Assembly (NCBI GenBank): GCA_014584705.1
Contig: JACTMJ010000016.1
Coordinates: 62,001 to 126,000 of the forward strand
Direction: 5' to 3'
Source of the DNA: Acidobacteriota bacterium
GTDB lineage: Bacteria > Acidobacteriota > Terriglobia > Bryobacterales > Bryobacteraceae
Length of the DNA: 64,000 nt
Under the pieces are notes generated by a model. The model ran no database searches and was not told the DNA's origin. It saw only the letters and a program-made list of their open reading frames with translations. A program made the position numbers and the translations under genes. Positions 48,674 through 57,765 of the stretch are shown one piece after another; the first letter of the stretch is position 1, and each line of letters starts with the position of its first letter.

Positions 48674-50770
48674 GTGAAAGTCTATGACAGCCAGCATATC
48701 CGCAATGTAGCCCTTCTCGGCCACTCGAACAGTGGCAAGACGACCCTCACCGCGGGAATTCTCTATGGGACCGGCGTCACCAGCCGGCTGACGCGGGTGG
48801 AAGAAGGGAACACTCTCACCGATTACGATGAGGAGGAAATCCAGCGGAAGATATCGATCACAACCGGCCTCGCCGCCGTCGAATTCAACAATCACAAGTT
48901 CAACCTGATCGACACTCCCGGATTTCCGCTGTTCAACGCGGACGCAAAGAGCGCGATGGCGGCGGCGGATTGCGCCCTGTTGGTGGTGGACGGCGTCGAC
49001 GGAGTGCAATCCCAGACCGAAAAGTTCATGGGGTACGCGAGGGAATTCGATCTTCCCACGGCGATCCTGGTGAACAAACTCGACAAGGAACGCGCCAATT
49101 TCGACGAGCGGCTTGAACAGCTTCACGAAGTATTCGGGAGGGAAGCGGTTGCGGTGCAGATGCCGATCGGCGGCGAGAAGGATTTTCGCGGCGTGATCGA
49201 CCTGATCTGCATGAGGGCCTATCTCTTCGAGCCGAACGGGAAGGGCTTGGGCAAGATGTCCGAGATTCCGGCGGAGCTATTGGAGCGGGCGGAGGAATTG
49301 CACGAAGGCATCGTGGAAATGGTGGCCGAAGGCGACGAGGAACTGATGGAGGAGTTCTTCTCGGCGGGCACGGTTTGCGCGGAACATTTGATTACGGGGC
49401 TGCGGGAGGCGATTCACGCGCGGAAGCTGTTCCCCGTTCTGTGCGCGTCCGCCTACCAGAACATCGGCACGAGCGAAGTGCTCGGTATGCTCGGCGAGTA
49501 CATGCCGTCGCCCGCGCAACGCCCGGCGCGGAAACTGACCGTGCAAGGCGCGGAGAGCGAACGCGCGATGAGCGACAGCCAGCCGCCCGCGGTATTCGTC
49601 TTCAAGACTCTCGCCGACGTGTTTGCCGGACGCATTTCCTGCTTCAAGGTGATGAGCGGCGTGGTGAAGAACGACCAGCATTTGTTCAACCAGCAGACCT
49701 CCGCCGACGAACGTTTCAGCCATCTCAGTTCGATCACCGGCAAGACGCTAAGCGAGGTGCCGGAACTGCACGCGGGCGACATCGGAGCGGTTTCCAAACT
49801 CAAGGACACGCTCACCGGCCATACGCTGAGCGAGAAGAACGCCGGTGTGATATACCCCACGGTGAAGCTGCCGGAACCGCAGATCGCCTTCGCGATCGAA
49901 GCGGTATCCCGGCAGGACGAAGACCGGATGGGAGGCGCCATCGCGCGCATTCTCGAAGAAGATCCCTGTCTGCGCTTCTACCGCGATCCCCAGACGCAGC
50001 AATTCCTGCTGGCGGGCTCCGGCCAGCAGCACGTGGAAATCGTCGTCAGCAAGCTCGCCAGCCGCTACGGAGTGAACCTCACTCTCAAGGAGCCGCAGGT
50101 ACCGTACCGGGAAACCATCCGGGGTTTCGCCGACGTACAGGGACGGCACAAGAAGCAGACGGGCGGCCACGGCCAGTTCGGCGATTGCAAGATCAAGATG
50201 GAGCCGCTCGAACGCGGCAAGGAATTCGAGTTCGTGAACGCGATTTTCGGCGGCTCGATCCCGAAGACGTATATTCCGGCCGTGGAAAAGGGAATCCTGG
50301 AAGCGGCATCCCAGGGATACCTGGCGGGCTTCCCGATGGTGGACTTCAAGGTAACGCTTTACGACGGCAGCTACCACGATGTCGATTCGTCGGAAATGGC
50401 GTTCAAACTGGCGGGCAGAAAGGCATTCAAGGCGGCCATGGCGACGGCCAAGCCAGCCCTGCTGGAACCGATCATGTCCGTGCAGATCAACGCGCCGCAG
50501 GAATACGCCGGCGACATCATGGGCGACCTCAACAGCCGCCGCGGCAGGGTGGCGGGTATGGAGATCAAAGGCAGCACGCAAACGATCAACGCCGCCGTCC
50601 CCATGTCGGAGATGTTGAGCTATCAGAACTCTCTCACCTCCATCACGCAGGGCCGCGCGACGTTCACGATGGAGTTCGACCATTACGACTTCATGCCGCA
50701 AATGGAGGCGGAGAAGGTCATCGCCAAGGCGAAGGCCAGCCGCACCGGGGTGGAGGAGGAAGAAGAGTAA
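48674..50770 (+). CDS. Elongation factor G-like GTPase (EF-G paralogue)
   Basis: About 698 aa; I prefer the GTG at 48674, some 10 nt after AAGGGAG, but TTG at 48665 is possible. GTPase motifs: G1 LLGHSNSGKTTL (canonical is AHIDAGKTT), G3 IDTPGF, G4 NKLDK. Domain IV and V follow (GHGQFGDCKIKMEPL, NSRRGRVAGMEIKGSTQTINAAVPMSEML). The altered G1 (HSNSGKTT) and ITTGLAAVEFNN where EF-G has ITSAA are marks of the EF-G2/FusA2-like paralogue group, which are not the main translocase. Neighbouring stress genes suggest use under starvation or low oxygen. A strong terminator follows at 50800. Confidence 0.93.
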   Translation: MKVYDSQHIRNVALLGHSNSGKTTLTAGILYGTGVTSRLTRVEEGNTLTDYDEEEIQRKISITTGLAAVEFNNHKFNLIDTPGFPLFNADAKSAMAAADCALLVVDGVDGVQSQTEKFMGYAREFDLPTAILVNKLDKERANFDERLEQLHEVFGREAVAVQMPIGGEKDFRGVIDLICMRAYLFEPNGKGLGKMSEIPAELLERAEELHEGIVEMVAEGDEELMEEFFSAGTVCAEHLITGLREAIHARKLFPVLCASAYQNIGTSEVLGMLGEYMPSPAQRPARKLTVQGAESERAMSDSQPPAVFVFKTLADVFAGRISCFKVMSGVVKNDQHLFNQQTSADERFSHLSSITGKTLSEVPELHAGDIGAVSKLKDTLTGHTLSEKNAGVIYPTVKLPEPQIAFAIEAVSRQDEDRMGGAIARILEEDPCLRFYRDPQTQQFLLAGSGQQHVEIVVSKLASRYGVNLTLKEPQVPYRETIRGFADVQGRHKKQTGGHGQFGDCKIKMEPLERGKEFEFVNAIFGGSIPKTYIPAVEKGILEAASQGYLAGFPMVDFKVTLYDGSYHDVDSSEMAFKLAGRKAFKAAMATAKPALLEPIMSVQINAPQEYAGDIMGDLNSRRGRVAGMEIKGSTQTINAAVPMSEMLSYQNSLTSITQGRATFTMEFDHYDFMPQMEAEKVIAKAKASRTGVEEEEE

Positions 50771-50799
50771 CCCAAGCGCGAATCAGGGTGGCTCCAAAG

Positions 50800-50834
50800 T
50801 CCCGGCCGGCGGCAACGCCGCGCCGGGATTTTTT
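50800..50834 (+). terminator. Rho-independent terminator after the EF-G-like gene
   Basis: TCCCGGC(C)GGCGGC-AA-CGCCGCGCCGGGA stem followed by TTTTTT, 30 nt after the EF-G-like stop codon. Confidence 0.9.
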
Positions 50835-50933
50835 GATGGGAGAACAGGACCAGATACTCTGATTTATGCGCTTCATAGACATTTTTTATAGTAAAATTGG
50901 CATAGAACGAGCTTACGTACGAGGGAGGTCTAT

Positions 50934-51800
50934 ATGCTTTCTCTGGACACGGTTCTGCTCCCTGTGAACTTCTCCGACCGGTGCGGGGCGAGCGCGCAAT
51001 ATGCCCGCTATCTCTCCGATATCGCCAGGACGAGGATCGTTCTGCTGCACGTGCTCGAAGATGTGCCGTATGAGTTCGCCAGCATGGAGTTCAGCGGAGT
51101 CGCCCTTCATGATCTGGTGGTGGAGCGGAAGAAGCAGGCGGAGAACCAGCTTCGCGATTTCGCGGCAAAGTATCTCAGCGGCATGAACCTTGAGGTGGTG
51201 CTGCTCGAAGGAGATCCGGCCACGCGCATCGTCGAGAAGGCGCACGAGATCAACGCCAGCATCATTCTGATGCCCACCCACGGCTACGGGCGGTTTCGCC
51301 GCTTCATCCTGGGTTCGACAACCGCGAAGGTGCTGCACGACGCCGATGTGCCTGTTTGGACGGGAGTCCACATGGCCGAAGCGCTGGAACAGCGGGAGAT
51401 CCGGCATATCCTTTGCGCCATCGACCTTGGCGATGCGAGCGAGCGGGTGGCAACCTGGGCTACCGATGCCGCGGAGAAGATGGGCGCGCGCCTGACGGTG
51501 ATCCATGTCGTTCCGCATCTGGAACGGATTCCCGGCGAGTATTTTGAGCGGGATTGGGAAGTGGAGGTGAAGCAACTCGTCACCGCCGATCTCGAGAAGC
51601 TGCTTGCGGGAAAACCCGGAAACCCGGAGATTCTGGCGGAGGGCGGAGACCCCGCGGACGCGATCTGCGGCGTGGCCAGGGAACGGGCCGCGGATCTGGT
51701 TGTGATCGGCCGCGGCACGGCTTCCGGCATCTTCGGCCGGATGCGCGCGCACGCCTATGAGATTATCCGCGAGAGCCCCTGCCCCGTGGTGAGCGTCTGA
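50934..51800 (+). CDS. Universal stress protein with two tandem UspA domains
   Basis: 288 aa. Domain 1 (about 1-140) ends in the ATP-binding motif MPTHGYGRFRRFILGSTTAKVL, the G-2x-G-9x-G(S/T) signature intact. Domain 2 (about 150-288) has VIGRGTASGIFGRMRAHAYEII. Usp proteins bind ATP and accumulate under energy or oxygen stress. The ATG is preceded by GAGGGAGG (strong). A TATAGT element at 50888-50893 may be a -10 box; no sigma-54 site was found here, unlike the genes at 58-60 kb. Confidence 0.93.
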   Translation: MLSLDTVLLPVNFSDRCGASAQYARYLSDIARTRIVLLHVLEDVPYEFASMEFSGVALHDLVVERKKQAENQLRDFAAKYLSGMNLEVVLLEGDPATRIVEKAHEINASIILMPTHGYGRFRRFILGSTTAKVLHDADVPVWTGVHMAEALEQREIRHILCAIDLGDASERVATWATDAAEKMGARLTVIHVVPHLERIPGEYFERDWEVEVKQLVTADLEKLLAGKPGNPEILAEGGDPADAICGVARERAADLVVIGRGTASGIFGRMRAHAYEIIRESPCPVVSV

Positions 51801-51825
51801 GGGTTCGGGCAGCCCGCGGAGATGG

Positions 51826-51864
51826 AGGGGGGCTTGCCATCGTGGCGATGGCAAGCCCCCCTTT
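51826..51864. terminator. Bidirectional terminator between convergent usp and nifJ-like genes
   Basis: A perfect long hairpin, GGGGGGCTTGCCATCG-TGG-CGATGGCAAGCCCCCC, followed by TTT, lies just after the Usp stop and before the end of the convergent oxidoreductase gene. Confidence 0.9.
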
Positions 51865-51906
51865 GTTCATGCAACGCGCCCCTTTTGGAGGCGGGCGCTG
51901 GGGCGC

Positions 51907-54900
51907 TCAGCGCAGCCCGGCAAGCTCCTGCAATCGCCGCCAGTTATGCAGGCGATTCTCGTTAGCCGCAAGCAGCGCCGCACCGGCGGATTGACCCACG
52001 CCAAAATATGGGGCGAACCGCTCTTCGGTGGCGGCGAACTCGAGGAACGTGAGCGGCGCGGCGTCGCGCCCCGGTACGTACCAATCCTGCCTCGGCGCGG
52101 GATTTCCGGAGAGGCTCAGCCGCTCGCGCAGGAATTCGCCTTCTCTGGGGTCGAAGGTAAGCAGCGGGAAGGTACGGCTCTCGACCGCCATCTTCGCCTG
52201 CGCCATCGCTTTCTCCTCGGAGACTCCGTCTTCCGCCATGCAAGTGGCGTAGCAGATCACCACCGCCGGACCCGGAAATTCGTTGGCCGAGCGGATGGCG
52301 CGGTGGAAATGGTTGAGGTGAGAGGCCGTGGTTTGCGCCACGTAAACGTTCGGGAATGCCATCGCCACCTGAGCCAGGTCCGTCGTCGGCCGAAGACGGA
52401 GTTCTTCGCGCGCGCCCGCGCCTCCGTTGCCCTGGGAACTGAACGCGACCCCGTGGATGCGGCGGCTCTCGCATGCGAACACCTGCGAATCGAGAACCAG
52501 AACGTTGATGTCCTCGCCGGAGCCCAGCAGCGCGGTGAGCGCGGAAAGCCCCGTGCCCCCGAAGTTCTCCATGCTGCCAAGCACCCAGAGTTTGCGGTTC
52601 TGATTGCCATCGCGATCCCACCCGCGGCGGATGCCCAACGCATCGGCGGGAGCGTTGCCGGAGAGCGTATTGGTCCAGGGCACTTTGTAAGGATTATAGG
52701 GAAAGACCGCGCCGTAGACGCTATCGCAGCCGGAGGCGGCGATCACGCCGACGTGGTCGGCCCCGTACTGGAAGCCAGTGGACGCGAGGACCAGCCGCAC
52801 GGCGGTGGATTGTCCGCAACCGGAACAACTGGAAGTTCCGCCCGCGGCAAGCTGCGCGCGCGTGCTGAGCAGGATATCCCCCAGGGAACGCCCCGTGAGA
52901 AAACGGTCCGGCGTGTCGGGAAGCGTGCGGTAAAGCTCCATTCCGCGGTCATACTGCGCGAGATCGAGATCGGATTTCGGCTTCATCGCGATCGCTTCAT
53001 GAATCCCGCAGGCGTCCACACACTCCCCGCATCCCTTGCAGCGATCCGGGTCGACGAACAAAGCCAGCATGCCGCCTTCCTCCTTTCGCTCCAGGAAGGC
53101 CTCCCAATAGTGCCGGGTTTTGCCGAACGACGCGGCCAGTTGGCCCCGAAGTTCGGAGTCCTCAATGGCGGCGAGAGCGCGCGCAGCGGCCTCCGGCTCC
53201 ATCACACGGCCGACGATGGCGACGTCCGGGCAAACGGCGACACATTCCATGCAGCCGACGCAGCGCTCCATGTCGATCACGGGTATTTCCGGCGCATCAT
53301 GGCGGAACAAACGGATGAGTTCAGCGGCGGGCAGCGCGCTTGCCCGCGTCGCCGTCGCGGCCGAATCGGCGCTCGACCGGTTGGGGCAGGCGCCCGTGCC
53401 GATGATCTGTTCGCAGAAGCTATCGTCGAGTTCAACGGCCGCACCGGCGGGGCCAATCTTGATGGCGTCGCGCATCGCGGGCTTGGCGCCCATCACGGGC
53501 AATCCGGCGCTCACCGGAACCTCCGCCTTCTTTTCCGGAGCCGTGAATCGCAGCATGGCGAAATACGCCTTCTTTACCACGTCGTAGCTCGCGTCGATGG
53601 CGGCGTCGCTCGCTTGGGGATAAAGACGCCCCAGGCATTCGAGCATGCGATGGTACACTTCCTGCTCCGCGAGTTTGCTCTCCTTAAGAAACGAACTGAT
53701 GCGAAGCCATGCCCCCAAGGCCACCAGATCTCCCCATGAGCCGGCGGCGCCGTCGATGGATCCCGGGCTCGGAACGCGGCTCCGGTCAAGGCCGGCGATG
53801 CGGATTCCGCGATCTTGAATCTCTCGCTTCACGGTGGCGGGCATGATGCGCCAGAGTTCGTCAAGAGAAGCTGCGAAGGGGCAATAGAGGACTCCGCCGT
53901 CCATCACCAACGAAGCCGGATTTCCGGCGTGCAAGAGCCCGGCGGATTCGACGACAACGAGCTTGGCCTTCGTCTCCAGTGCGCTAGGCCGGGGCGCGCT
54001 AGGCCGGGGCACGCTAGGCCGGGGCACGGCGGAGGAGGCCGCCAGACGAAGCGTCACCGGTCTTCCCACTTTTTCCGTCCCGGCGTCTCCCTCGGCATCG
54101 ATGCGCAACCCGAAGAGAGCGCGGGAAACCGTTGCAATCAGCCGGTTCGCGTTGGCCGCGCCGCTTCCGCCGGCCCGGACGAGGGCCAGCCCCGTGGGGA
54201 GACTCGCGGCGGCAAGCGCGGATTCGGACGCCTGGAGCGCGGAACGGAACGAGGGCGGCAACGCGCCGGGCCGCACAACGGAAGCCGGGCGCGCCGTGGC
54301 GGCGACGGCATGCTCGATCACGTCGGAGAATTCGGTCTCCGCCACGCGAGTCGCGCCCAGCCCCACGGACCTCGTGAAGAGTCGCAAACCGGAGACGCTT
54401 GAAGCCCCGGCCAGCGGGCTGACGCCAAGCGCGGCCGAAACGGAGAGCGTAAGCGGATTGGCGAGAGCCAGCGGCATGTCCGTTCGCTCGATCACGCTGA
54501 CCGTGATCGCGTTTGCCAGCATCTCCCGAAGAGCTTCCGCTGGGAATGGGCGAAAGGTGCGCAGCGTAACCGCTCCGGCAAGGACGCCTCTCGCGCGCAA
54601 ACCGTCCACCGCGCGGCAGGCATCGTCCATCATGGAACCGCAGCCCAGCAGGACGTGCTCCGCGTCCTCGAGCAGATAGCCTTCCGCACCGGCAACGACG
54701 CGTCCGGTGAGGCGGGCGTATTCGTCGATCGACGCCTGCAACGCGGCGGCGGCGCGCCCGAAGAAACCGCGCTGGGCGAGACGCGAAGCGGAATAATCGC
54801 CCTCCTCCTGCACGGGGCTGATCATGGCGGGGCGGCGAGGGTTGAAGTGGTTGGAGAGCTTCTCGTCCGGCGCACCCACGAACAGGCGCATCAGGTCCGG

Positions 54901-55524
54901 TTCCGGCAGCAGCACGTCCTGAATCTGGTGGGTGGTGGCGTACGCGTCCTGCACCACGAAGAACGGAGTCTCGGAATACTCGGCCGCGCTCCGGCAAATG
55001 AGGGCAAGATCCGCCACTTCCTGGACGTCGCGTGCGAAGACGATACCCCAACCGCAATCGTCCACGGAGCAGATGTCGTCATGGCCGGTCCGCGTTGCCA
55101 GGGCCTGGGATTGCAGGGCGCGAGCGCCCACATGGAATATCAAGGGAAGGCGCTTGCCGGCAATGGTGCGGAGCGCCTCATTCATCGCGGGCAGCGCCTG
55201 GCCGGAAGCGAAACTCACCGCGCGGCCGCCCGTGAGGGCGTAGCCTTCGCAGATGGAAGCGGCATCCTGCGCGGATTCGGCTCGCAGCATCTGGAGCGGC
55301 TGCCGCCAGAGATTCCGCGCTCCCCGCCCCACCAGGTCCTCGAACGCTTCCGCCATGGCGCGGGCGGGCTGCACGGGATAGCCGGAGGCGGCCTGCGCAA
55401 TGTGGCTTTCCACCCAAACCGCCGCGCCGGCGCCGTCGGCAACGGAGGCGATGCCCGGAAACTTGCGGAAGGGAATCTGCGTGTTCCTGACTTCTTTGTC
55501 GATGGGGGCGGTACGGATCATCAT
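51907..55524 (-). CDS. nifJ: Pyruvate:ferredoxin (flavodoxin) oxidoreductase-like, fused single-chain, divergent
   Basis: 1205 aa, normal length for the fused enzyme. Order: N-terminal alpha-type domain (VWVESHIAQAASGYPVQPARAM), middle domains with VILGCGSM-type segment (HVLLGCGSMMDDACRAV), the gamma-type domain (KLVVVESAGLLHAGNPASLVMDGG), two 4Fe-4S clusters (CVGCMECVAVCP and CKGCGECVDACG), and a TPP domain (SSCSGCGQST, ASGCDSVYGAVFPYNPYKVPWTNTLSGNAPADALG). It oxidises pyruvate or a similar 2-oxoacid to acyl-CoA with reduction of ferredoxin. The TPP and linker sequences differ from classical NifJ, so another 2-oxoacid substrate is possible. AAAGGAG precedes the ATG at 55524. A 3x15-bp repeat sits in a linker (53980-54024). 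Confidence 0.9.
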   Translation of the reverse strand: MMIRTAPIDKEVRNTQIPFRKFPGIASVADGAGAAVWVESHIAQAASGYPVQPARAMAEAFEDLVGRGARNLWRQPLQMLRAESAQDAASICEGYALTGGRAVSFASGQALPAMNEALRTIAGKRLPLIFHVGARALQSQALATRTGHDDICSVDDCGWGIVFARDVQEVADLALICRSAAEYSETPFFVVQDAYATTHQIQDVLLPEPDLMRLFVGAPDEKLSNHFNPRRPAMISPVQEEGDYSASRLAQRGFFGRAAAALQASIDEYARLTGRVVAGAEGYLLEDAEHVLLGCGSMMDDACRAVDGLRARGVLAGAVTLRTFRPFPAEALREMLANAITVSVIERTDMPLALANPLTLSVSAALGVSPLAGASSVSGLRLFTRSVGLGATRVAETEFSDVIEHAVAATARPASVVRPGALPPSFRSALQASESALAAASLPTGLALVRAGGSGAANANRLIATVSRALFGLRIDAEGDAGTEKVGRPVTLRLAASSAVPRPSVPRPSAPRPSALETKAKLVVVESAGLLHAGNPASLVMDGGVLYCPFAASLDELWRIMPATVKREIQDRGIRIAGLDRSRVPSPGSIDGAAGSWGDLVALGAWLRISSFLKESKLAEQEVYHRMLECLGRLYPQASDAAIDASYDVVKKAYFAMLRFTAPEKKAEVPVSAGLPVMGAKPAMRDAIKIGPAGAAVELDDSFCEQIIGTGACPNRSSADSAATATRASALPAAELIRLFRHDAPEIPVIDMERCVGCMECVAVCPDVAIVGRVMEPEAAARALAAIEDSELRGQLAASFGKTRHYWEAFLERKEEGGMLALFVDPDRCKGCGECVDACGIHEAIAMKPKSDLDLAQYDRGMELYRTLPDTPDRFLTGRSLGDILLSTRAQLAAGGTSSCSGCGQSTAVRLVLASTGFQYGADHVGVIAASGCDSVYGAVFPYNPYKVPWTNTLSGNAPADALGIRRGWDRDGNQNRKLWVLGSMENFGGTGLSALTALLGSGEDINVLVLDSQVFACESRRIHGVAFSSQGNGGAGAREELRLRPTTDLAQVAMAFPNVYVAQTTASHLNHFHRAIRSANEFPGPAVVICYATCMAEDGVSEEKAMAQAKMAVESRTFPLLTFDPREGEFLRERLSLSGNPAPRQDWYVPGRDAAPLTFLEFAATEERFAPYFGVGQSAGAALLAANENRLHNWRRLQELAGLR
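53980..54024 (-). repeat. Three in-frame 15-bp tandem repeats in an interdomain linker of the nifJ-like gene
   Basis: On the + strand the unit is (T/C)(G/A)CGCTAGGCCGGGG, three times in a row; in the protein it gives repeated PRPSA/PRPSV just before the gamma-type domain. It looks like slippage expansion of a flexible Pro-rich linker. Confidence 0.85.
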
Positions 55525-55553
55525 TCACTCCTTTCCAATACGGTTCGGTGCAT
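55521..55553 (-). CDS. Possible 10-codon leader ORF coupled to the nifJ-like gene
   Basis: On the minus strand AAAGGAG is followed by ATG and ten codons (MHRTVLERSE), ending in a TGA that overlaps the nifJ-like ATG as ATGA. The nifJ ribosome site (AAAGGAG) lies inside this small ORF. That arrangement would couple translation of the oxidoreductase to the leader. It may equally be fortuitous. Confidence 0.35.
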   Translation of the reverse strand: MHRTVLERSE

Positions 55554-55744
55554 ATTGGGTGTCTCCTTTAGCGTACTGGAAACCAGATAGAAATAAAAGG
55601 TCGTAATCTCTGAAAACAGGCACCAATCCGCGAGAATGCCGGAATCCGACGCATCGAGTGGCGGCCTTCCGTCTCCGCGGGAAACCGCCTGTCAGACGGG
55701 CGCGGACGCGGACCGGCGTTCGCTCCCCGGCGGAGGTCGGCCCT

Positions 55745-57625
55745 TCAACGCCGCGGATACGGAACGCCGGTGGATTCCTCACTGCCCCGGAACCCGCGAT
55801 GTTCGGCGTCGAGCCGCTCCAGGCGGGGGTTGAGATCGGGGAATGGCTGCCCGTATGGGAGCAGAATATAGCCGTAGAAATCCGTCCAGGCGCGCCACGG
55901 CTTTCTTTGCGGAAAATAGCGAAGCAGTTCCTGGTTCTTCTCCGGCCCGAGATCCGCCGCCCATACAATTTGTGAGGCATCAATGTCGGCCCGGTTGTAG
56001 GTCCATTGCGAGGGATTGAGATAGGTCTCCGGCGCGCTGACGAAGACGACGTGCCGCCCCCCGTCCGGAGCGCCCTCCCGCCGCCCTTGATCGAGAATCT
56101 CCCGCTCGGCTTTCGAGCGATCAAGATTGCCGCCATTGATGCAGCACCAGGTTAGGGCATTCAAACCCGGCTGAAACGAGCGTCCGGTGGCGCGGCTCAT
56201 TCCGGAGAGGCCCAGAAGGAGCAGGTGCGCGGGCAACACGAGCGCCAGAAACCAGCCGGCAAAGACGGCGCGGTTCGTTCCGGAGCGATCGCGCGCCTTC
56301 GGGAAGCGCCAGCGCTGCATCTCACGGAGCCCGATCGCCCACACGCCGATGAGGGCGGCAAAAGCGGGCGAAAGATAGTGCGGATACCAGCTCTGCTCGA
56401 TCGCCACCGCCAGGAAGGCGGGAGCCGCGCAGAGGAGGAAGAGCCAGGGCCAGCGCAGGGAGCGGCGGTTCCTGAAAATCGCCCAGAGCAGGACCGATAG
56501 CATGGGTCCAAAGAAGAACCGCCACATCACGCTGAGCTTATAGGGCGTCTGCAGAAGAAAGCCGCTGAGCGTGGTGACAGACTCATGTTCACTCACTTCC
56601 CATTGATAGTAGAGCCGCATCTGCGCCTGTCGCGGATGGTGGTCCACCGGATTCATCCACGGCAGCGTGATGGGCCAGCCGTAGAGTTCCAGATTCACCT
56701 GATAGGGAATGCTGAACGGAGATCCGGTGACGGCGGCAACGTAGCCTCCCAAGGCGATGACGGCGGCCAGAAACAGGAGGACCGCCGGGGCCGCGAAGCC
56801 CACCAGGAATCGCCCCAGTCTCTCCCGCCGGCGCAGCAGCGCCCAGCAGAGCGCCGCGGAACACCCGACGCCGAGCGCCGCCCCCTCCCAGGGTCTCGTG
56901 GCGAGCAGCAATCCGGCACCCGCTCCGAAGGCAAGGCCTTGCGGCCACGAAACGCGGCGGCCCGTCACGGCGGCGGCCACCGACCCTAACAGCAAGGTTC
57001 CCCCCAAGGCCGGAACCGCGCCGCCCCAGTAGCTATCCACCCAATAGCTCCCCACCCCGAAACGAACCGTGGCAAGCGCGGTGGCAAACCACGCCCAGGT
57101 GGGGGAAAACCATTGGCGAAGATTCCACAGCAGGGCGAGAAAGAGCAGCACGGCGGAGAGCCACACGCCGTATAGATGATGCCCGAATGCCAGCTTCCCC
57201 GCGGCCAGAAACAGGGCCGCTCCGGGCAAATACTGGGATTGATACGTGGGCTTCGGAATGACGTGGATCGTCTCGAAGAATTCCCAATGCGGATGGGTGG
57301 GGTTCGTCAGGCGTCCCGATTCCAAGGTGTCCGCCTGAAGCCGGTAGCTGAATTCGTCCGTCACGAACGGCACCGGCGGGCCGGTGGCGGCGAGATAGAG
57401 GGCGCGCGGCAGGATGGCGAGCAACAGGATCGATCCGTAAGCCCACGCGGGACGCCCCGCGATGCGGCGAACGAAGCGCAGCCAGACGATGGGCAGCCGG
57501 CTGCGACGCGCGAAGCTCCGGCGCGCGAAGAGACCCAGCGCCAGGAGCATCGCAAGTTCGAGGACCCCGAAATCGAGAATCAGCGCGGTGACGATGCCGA
57601 CGAATACCGCCGCTAAATAGGTCAT
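55745..57625 (-). CDS. GT-C fold membrane glycosyltransferase-like protein
   Basis: 626 aa from the ATG at 57625 (an ATG at 57667 is also possible). About ten or more TM segments by eye, including TYLAAVFVGIVTALILDFGVLELAMLLAL, and a first periplasmic loop with PVPFVTDEFSYRLQADTLESGRLTNP, where the DE pair after a TM is the signature of GT-C enzymes such as ArnT/PMT relatives that use polyprenyl-phosphate sugars. The C-terminal ~130 residues are soluble. Likely sugar transfer to lipid or protein outside the cytoplasmic membrane. It stands between nifJ-like and usp genes. Confidence 0.8.
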   Translation of the reverse strand: MTYLAAVFVGIVTALILDFGVLELAMLLALGLFARRSFARRSRLPIVWLRFVRRIAGRPAWAYGSILLLAILPRALYLAATGPPVPFVTDEFSYRLQADTLESGRLTNPTHPHWEFFETIHVIPKPTYQSQYLPGAALFLAAGKLAFGHHLYGVWLSAVLLFLALLWNLRQWFSPTWAWFATALATVRFGVGSYWVDSYWGGAVPALGGTLLLGSVAAAVTGRRVSWPQGLAFGAGAGLLLATRPWEGAALGVGCSAALCWALLRRRERLGRFLVGFAAPAVLLFLAAVIALGGYVAAVTGSPFSIPYQVNLELYGWPITLPWMNPVDHHPRQAQMRLYYQWEVSEHESVTTLSGFLLQTPYKLSVMWRFFFGPMLSVLLWAIFRNRRSLRWPWLFLLCAAPAFLAVAIEQSWYPHYLSPAFAALIGVWAIGLREMQRWRFPKARDRSGTNRAVFAGWFLALVLPAHLLLLGLSGMSRATGRSFQPGLNALTWCCINGGNLDRSKAEREILDQGRREGAPDGGRHVVFVSAPETYLNPSQWTYNRADIDASQIVWAADLGPEKNQELLRYFPQRKPWRAWTDFYGYILLPYGQPFPDLNPRLERLDAEHRGFRGSEESTGVPYPRR

Positions 57626-57765
57626 AGTCTTTCGGATGGGGCCGGCGCTCGCGTCCCGTGCAGGCAAATCGCTCGGCGCTGCCGCATCAGCAATGATTCT
57701 AGATGAAAGTGAGGGAGATTCTGCGAACCGGTGTCGGTCGCTCGCCTTTTCGCGCGCCGGCCATT

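Noticed and set aside
49748..50701. 317-aa minus-strand frame
   Set aside because: Antisense to the EF-G-like gene, no family similarity.
51946..53739. 597-aa + strand frame, His/Arg-rich
   Set aside because: Antisense to the nifJ-like gene; the minus strand holds the iron-sulphur and TPP motifs.
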